9,765 nt of DNA from an uncultured Sphingomonas sp. (GTDB lineage Bacteria; Pseudomonadota; Alphaproteobacteria; Sphingomonadales; Sphingomonadaceae), in assembly GCA_902806295.1 (NCBI GenBank), contig CADCWB010000209.1, positions 1 to 9,765 of the forward strand. Direction: 5' to 3'. Positions within the stretch are counted from its first letter, which is position 1. Each line of letters opens with the position of its first letter. The notes below the pieces were generated by a model. It worked only from the letters and a program-made list of their open reading frames with translations, was not told the DNA's origin and did no database searches. Shown here in pieces: positions 7,018 through 9,765 of this stretch. Both the position numbers and the translations under genes were made by a program.

Positions 7018-7031
7018 AGCTTTCCTTATAT
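7012..7031. repeat. AT-rich inverted repeat between lnt and metK
   Basis: ATATAA (7012-7017) and TTATAT (7026-7031) form a perfect 6-bp inverted repeat around AGCTTTCC, overlapping the lnt stop codon. It stands out as an AT island in very GC-rich sequence. It is too AT-rich to be a strong terminator stem; a regulator site, a promoter melting region or chance are all possible. Confidence 0.35.
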
Positions 7032-7065
7032 CCCGTTTTCGCCGCCGCGCGGCCCCCGAGGAATC

Positions 7066-8295
7066 ATGCGTCAGTCTTACTTGTTCACGTCCGAATCCGT
7101 GTCCGAAGGTCATCCCGACAAGGTCGCCGACCAGATCAGCGACGCAGTGGTCGACCTGTTCCTGGCCAAGGACCCGGAGGCGCGCGTCGCCTGCGAGACT
7201 TTGGTTACGACACAGCGGATCGTGATCGGCGGAGAAATCCGTTGCAAAGGCGTGTATGACGAGCAGCAGTTCCGGGACACCCACGGCTGGGCGCCTGGCA
7301 CCCGCGACGAGATCGAGCAGGTTGTTCGTCACACCGTGCAGCGCATCGGGTACGAACAGGACGGGTTCCATTGGCAGACCGCCAGCTTCGAGAACCACCT
7401 TCACGGCCAGTCGGCTCACATTGCCCAAGGCGTCGACGCCAGCGGCAACAAGGACGAAGGCGCGGGCGACCAGGGCATCATGTTCGGCTACGCCACCGAC
7501 GAAACGCCGGACTATCTACCGGCCACGCTCTACTACAGCCATAAGATCCTACAGCAGCTCGCGGCCGATCGGCACTCCGGCGCGGCATCGTTCCTGGAGC
7601 CCGACGCCAAAAGCCAGGTGACCCTGCGTTATGACGGCGGCGTGCCCGTCGCGGCTACCGCCATCGTGGTGTCCACTCAGCACGGCAAGGGCTTTGACCA
7701 GGGCGAGCGGGAAGCGGAGCTCAAGTCGTACGTGAAGGCGGTGATCGCCGACGTTCTTCCGGCCACGCTGCTGTCCGACGAAACCGTCTATCACATCAAC
7801 CCGACCGGCGCCTTCGAGATCGGCGGGCCGCAGGGCGACGCCGGGCTGACCGGCCGCAAGATCATCGTCGACACCTATGGCGGCGCTGCGCCGCACGGCG
7901 GCGGTGCGTTCAGCGGCAAGGACCCTACGAAAGTCGACCGCTCGGCCGCCTATGCCGCGCGCTATCTCGCCAAGAACATCGTTGCGGCGGGTCTGGCGAA
8001 GCGCTGCACTATCCAGCTCGCCTACGCGATTGGCGTATCGGAGCCGTTGTCGCTTTACGTCGACACCCACGGCACCGGCTCAGTTGGGGACGACCAGCTC
8101 GAACGGGCGATTGGCCAGATTGGCCGGCTCGGCGGCCTCACTCCGCGCGGCATCCGCACCCACCTGCAGCTCAACAAGCCGATCTACAGCCCCACCGCGG
8201 CCTACGGTCACTTCGGGCGCAAAGCGGAGGGGGATCTATTCCCGTGGGAAAAGACCGACCTGGCCGATGAGCTGAAAGCCGCCCTGGCCGCTTAG
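7066..8295 (+). CDS. metK: S-adenosylmethionine synthetase (methionine adenosyltransferase)
   Basis: Cytoplasmic enzyme that makes S-adenosylmethionine from ATP and methionine, the cofactor used by MiaB and TrmB in this window. It has 409 residues, slightly longer than E. coli MetK (about 384) but usual for alphaproteobacteria. Key motifs are SEGHPDK near the N-terminus (13-19), the signature GAGDQG (132-137), and the glycine-rich signature GGGAFSGKDPTKVDRS (278-293). The C-terminal segment has GHFGR and LFPWEKTDL. ATG 7066 is preceded by GAGGAA (7058-7063), close but acceptable spacing. I do not recognise a SAM-sensing riboswitch in the 48-base gap after lnt. Its TAG overlaps the stop codon of the convergent DUF2231 gene. 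Confidence 0.97.
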   Translation: MRQSYLFTSESVSEGHPDKVADQISDAVVDLFLAKDPEARVACETLVTTQRIVIGGEIRCKGVYDEQQFRDTHGWAPGTRDEIEQVVRHTVQRIGYEQDGFHWQTASFENHLHGQSAHIAQGVDASGNKDEGAGDQGIMFGYATDETPDYLPATLYYSHKILQQLAADRHSGAASFLEPDAKSQVTLRYDGGVPVAATAIVVSTQHGKGFDQGEREAELKSYVKAVIADVLPATLLSDETVYHINPTGAFEIGGPQGDAGLTGRKIIVDTYGGAAPHGGGAFSGKDPTKVDRSAAYAARYLAKNIVAAGLAKRCTIQLAYAIGVSEPLSLYVDTHGTGSVGDDQLERAIGQIGRLGGLTPRGIRTHLQLNKPIYSPTAAYGHFGRKAEGDLFPWEKTDLADELKAALAA

Positions 8296-8846
8296 GCGCC
8301 GACCGCTTCGGCGACCTTCTCCTTGAGCGCCGGGCCGCGCGGTATGCCGAGGCCGCCTTCGGCCTGGCCGTCGTCATAGCCGGAGAAATCGTCGACGGTC
8401 TCCTGCACGCCGACGCGGTGGCGATAGGTCAGTTCGCCGCCGAGCCAGCCTGAATAAGCAAGCAGCGCCCCGGCTGCGCCGGACAGCCACGGCCCGGCCT
8501 CCGGCATGTCCTCGGTCTCGCGAGTGAAGCGAAGGCCGAGGTTGACCGACTCGATAGCCACCACCGCGATGTTGGCGATCATGTGCCGGTTGGCCGCGCC
8601 GATCTTCTTGATCCGCTCGTCGCCCAGGTAATCGGTCATGCCGGTCGCGGCGGCTGCGGTGGCGGTGACCAGGCCAGCCCCGATCAGCCACTTGCTTGCC
8701 CTCGCCCACGCTGGATCGTCGGTCGCCTTGAACACGAGATCGGTCGCGAACGCACCCAAGAAGCTGGCGATCGGTAGCGGGATCAGCATCGGATGCAGCG
8801 GATGACCCGCGATCTGGGCCGTGCTCTTGGGATTGTTGCCGTACAT
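8292..8846 (-). CDS. DUF2231 family membrane protein of unknown function
   Basis: Predicted inner-membrane protein of 184 residues; its function is unknown and I do not assign one. It matches the DUF2231 pattern: GHPLHPMLIPLP (14-25) followed by four hydrophobic segments (about 19-39, 52-70, 88-105 and 119-137) and GGELTYRHRVGV (136-147). Polar residues H15, H18, D36, D72, H88 and N92 lie in or near the helices and look conserved. The C-terminal 37 or so residues are soluble. I chose ATG 8846 because AAGGA (8860-8856) lies 9 bases upstream and the homology starts there; a GTG at 8888 would add 14 residues. It is the only minus-strand gene, lying between metK and trmB with its own candidate promoter. 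That suggests it is controlled separately and may be an inserted neighbour. Confidence 0.87.
   Translation of the reverse strand: MYGNNPKSTAQIAGHPLHPMLIPLPIASFLGAFATDLVFKATDDPAWARASKWLIGAGLVTATAAAATGMTDYLGDERIKKIGAANRHMIANIAVVAIESVNLGLRFTRETEDMPEAGPWLSGAAGALLAYSGWLGGELTYRHRVGVQETVDDFSGYDDGQAEGGLGIPRGPALKEKVAEAVGA
8297..8313. terminator. GC-rich hairpin just after metK, possible weak terminator
   Basis: CGCCGA (8297-8302) pairs perfectly with TCGGCG (8308-8313) around a 5-base loop, starting 2 bases after the metK stop. It is followed by a pyrimidine-rich stretch (ACCTTCTCCTT) rather than a true T tract. It lies inside the last codons of the minus-strand DUF2231 gene, so coding constraint could also explain it. 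Confidence 0.25.
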
Positions 8847-8879
8847 ATTGGAAAGTCCTTGCGCGGGTTGGTTGAAGCC

Positions 8880-8906
8880 TGAACGCACGTTGCTAAAGCG
8901 CGTTCA
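8880..8906. repeat. 7-bp inverted repeat in the divergent DUF2231/trmB intergenic region
   Basis: TGAACGC (8880-8886) and GCGTTCA (8900-8906) are perfect inverted copies separated by 13 bases. They occupy almost half of the 61-base divergent spacer and end 1 base before the trmB ATG. It could be an operator for a dimeric regulator, an RNA stem at the trmB start, or a by-product of the promoter pattern described for the DUF2231 gene. Confidence 0.5.
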
Positions 8907-8907
8907 C
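8882..8907 (-). promoter_or_regulatory. Candidate EcfG-type (general stress sigma factor) promoter for the DUF2231 gene
   Basis: On the minus strand GTGAAC (8907-8902) is followed after 16 bases by CGTT (8885-8882). The alphaproteobacterial EcfG consensus is GGAAC, 16-17 bases, then CGTT, so there is one mismatch (T for the first G). Transcription would start near 8875, leaving a leader of about 29 bases that contains the AAGGA ribosome site. The element sits in a 7-bp palindrome (TGAACGC/GCGTTCA), so the same pattern reads on the plus strand, but there CGTT is only 3 bases from the trmB ATG and is badly placed. Confidence 0.35.
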
Positions 8908-9606
8908 ATGACCGCGCACAAACCCGGCGATCCGCTGACCATCAACCGGCTGTACGGGCGATCGAGCGGGCACAAGCTGCGGCTGGGGCAGCAGGGATTG
9001 ATCGACAAGCTGTTTCCCGAGATCGCGTTGCCTGCCGAAGGGGAGATCAGCACGCGCATCCTGTTCGGCAATGACCGCCCGCTGCATTTCGAGATTGGCT
9101 TCGGGTCGGGCGAGCACCTTGCCTATCGCGCCAACCTGCTGCCCGACCATGGGTTCATTGGTGCAGAGCCGTTCCTCAACGGCGTGGCCACCGCGCTCGG
9201 CCATGTCCGGGACGGGGCGCTACGCAACGTCCGCCTGCACATGGGTGACGCGCTCGAGGTGCTGGAGCGGGTACCGGACGGTGCGTTGACGATGCTCTAC
9301 GTGCTCCACCCCGACCCCTGGCCCAAAGCGCGCCACGCCAAGCGGCGGATGGTGAACGATGGCCCGGTCGGGCTGTTCGCAAGCAAGATAAAGGCCGGCG
9401 GCGAACTCCGCATCGCGACGGATCATCCGATCTATCTCGAGTGGACGCTGATGGTCATGCAGCGGCACGCCGACAAGTTCGAGTGGCTGGCCGAGATGCC
9501 GAAGGACTTTCTGGAGCCGGTCGGCGGCTGGATCGAAACGCGTTATGGAGCAAAGAGCCGCCGCGAGGGGCGAAGGCCTTACTACATGCGGTATCGACGG
9601 CTCTGA
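8908..9606 (+). CDS. trmB: tRNA (guanine-N7-)-methyltransferase
   Basis: SAM-dependent enzyme that forms m7G46 in the variable loop of tRNAs. It has 232 residues. The N-terminal YGRSSGHKLR (16-25) is typical of alphaproteobacterial TrmB. The Rossmann SAM-binding motif is FEIGFGSGEHL (61-71), and the family signature is HPDPWPKARHAKRR (134-147). TDHPIYLEW (171-179) and a basic C-terminal TRYGAKSRREGRRPYYMRYRR complete the fold. ATG 8908 gives the normal start; the frame is open further upstream into the divergent DUF2231 leader, where coding is unlikely. No clear Shine-Dalgarno is visible, and the spacer to the divergent gene is only 61 bases. In many alphaproteobacteria trmB follows metK directly and precedes rimP-nusA; here metK is separated from it by a minus-strand gene. 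Confidence 0.95.
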   Translation: MTAHKPGDPLTINRLYGRSSGHKLRLGQQGLIDKLFPEIALPAEGEISTRILFGNDRPLHFEIGFGSGEHLAYRANLLPDHGFIGAEPFLNGVATALGHVRDGALRNVRLHMGDALEVLERVPDGALTMLYVLHPDPWPKARHAKRRMVNDGPVGLFASKIKAGGELRIATDHPIYLEWTLMVMQRHADKFEWLAEMPKDFLEPVGGWIETRYGAKSRREGRRPYYMRYRRL

Positions 9607-9765
9607 CTCGACGGCCTCCTTCCGACAAGCAGATGTGGGATCGGCCGCCAACTTCGAAGGTTCCCAAGTTTACCTGTTAGGCCGTGTTTTGCCTTGGTGT
9701 CAGGTCACCTCCGCCGAAGCGGCACGCAGGAGATCGACGGTTGCAAAGAGCCTGCGACAAGGCGC
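9607..9765. other. Unassigned window end after trmB; possible minus-strand ORF tail
   Basis: No gene is recognised here. On the minus strand a frame enters from the window edge and ends at TGA 9702-9700, giving 21 residues (RRLFATVDLLRAASAEVT at its end) that could be a protein C-terminus converging on trmB. A second minus-strand frame is also open for 28 codons, so the evidence is weak. A 15-codon plus-strand ORF from ATG 9632 looks like chance. CCGCTTCGGCGG on the minus strand would fold as a UUCG tetraloop hairpin with a 4-bp stem, but no T tract follows. I do not see a rimP start. Confidence 0.2.

Noticed and set aside
7018..7065. SAM-II, SAM/SAH or similar riboswitch upstream of metK
   Set aside because: The 48-base gap holds only an AT-rich inverted repeat and a short GCCGCGCGGC palindrome; I could not match the pseudoknot cores of known SAM-sensing RNAs. 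A covariance-model search would settle it.
8880..8906. LexA (SOS) operator between the DUF2231 gene and trmB
   Set aside because: Alphaproteobacterial LexA sites are direct repeats GTTC-N7-GTTC. Here the GAAC and GTTC half-sites are inverted and about 17 bases apart.
9632..9679. 15-codon ORF after trmB
   Set aside because: It has no ribosome site and no recognisable sequence, and it is short enough to occur by chance.
1..9765. Mobile element, CRISPR array, tRNA/rRNA gene or defence-type cassette
   Set aside because: There are no terminal inverted repeats with a transposase, no regularly spaced repeats and no tRNA-like cloverleaf. All intact genes are conserved housekeeping families or DUF2231.

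Overview
The window is GC-rich, densely packed chromosomal DNA. Protein sequence character and gene order point to an alphaproteobacterium, most likely Sphingomonadales: a MucR-type tail, a Fur with the alphaproteobacterial HHDHLID form, and a miaB-phoH-ybeY-corC-lnt-metK run with trmB nearby. The lineage call rests on remembered family sequences and was not checked by a search.

Layout. Positions 1-60 hold the last codons of a gene that looks like a MucR/Ros regulator. A Fur-family repressor (178-600) and a 1-acylglycerol-3-phosphate acyltransferase, plsC (635-1342), follow on the same strand. Next comes the block conserved across Proteobacteria (E. coli miaB-ybeZ-ybeY-ybeX-lnt): miaB (1353-2668), phoH (2668-3678), ybeY (3678-4187), corC (4187-5062) and lnt (5236-7017). 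metK (7066-8295) follows. A DUF2231 membrane protein lies on the minus strand (8292-8846), convergent with metK and divergent from trmB (8908-9606). The last 159 bases contain no gene I can identify.

The genes cover tRNA modification (miaB, trmB), rRNA maturation and RNA-associated stress functions (ybeY, phoH), envelope lipid and lipoprotein assembly (plsC, lnt), a CBS-domain ion-efflux-type factor (corC), S-adenosylmethionine synthesis (metK, which supplies the cofactor used by MiaB and TrmB) and metal-responsive regulation (fur). miaB/phoH, phoH/ybeY and ybeY/corC are joined by TGATG stop-start overlaps, so this stretch is almost certainly one translationally coupled operon.

Points worth attention: (1) miaB is split by a one-base frameshift in the middle of its radical-SAM barrel; (2) Lnt carries an unusual proline-rich linker of about 86 residues between its membrane and nitrilase domains; (3) a 7-bp palindrome in front of the DUF2231 gene fits an EcfG-type general-stress promoter; (4) metK and the DUF2231 gene overlap stop-on-stop. 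Otherwise this is a housekeeping region. I see no CRISPR array, tRNA, rRNA, insertion sequence or defence-like system.
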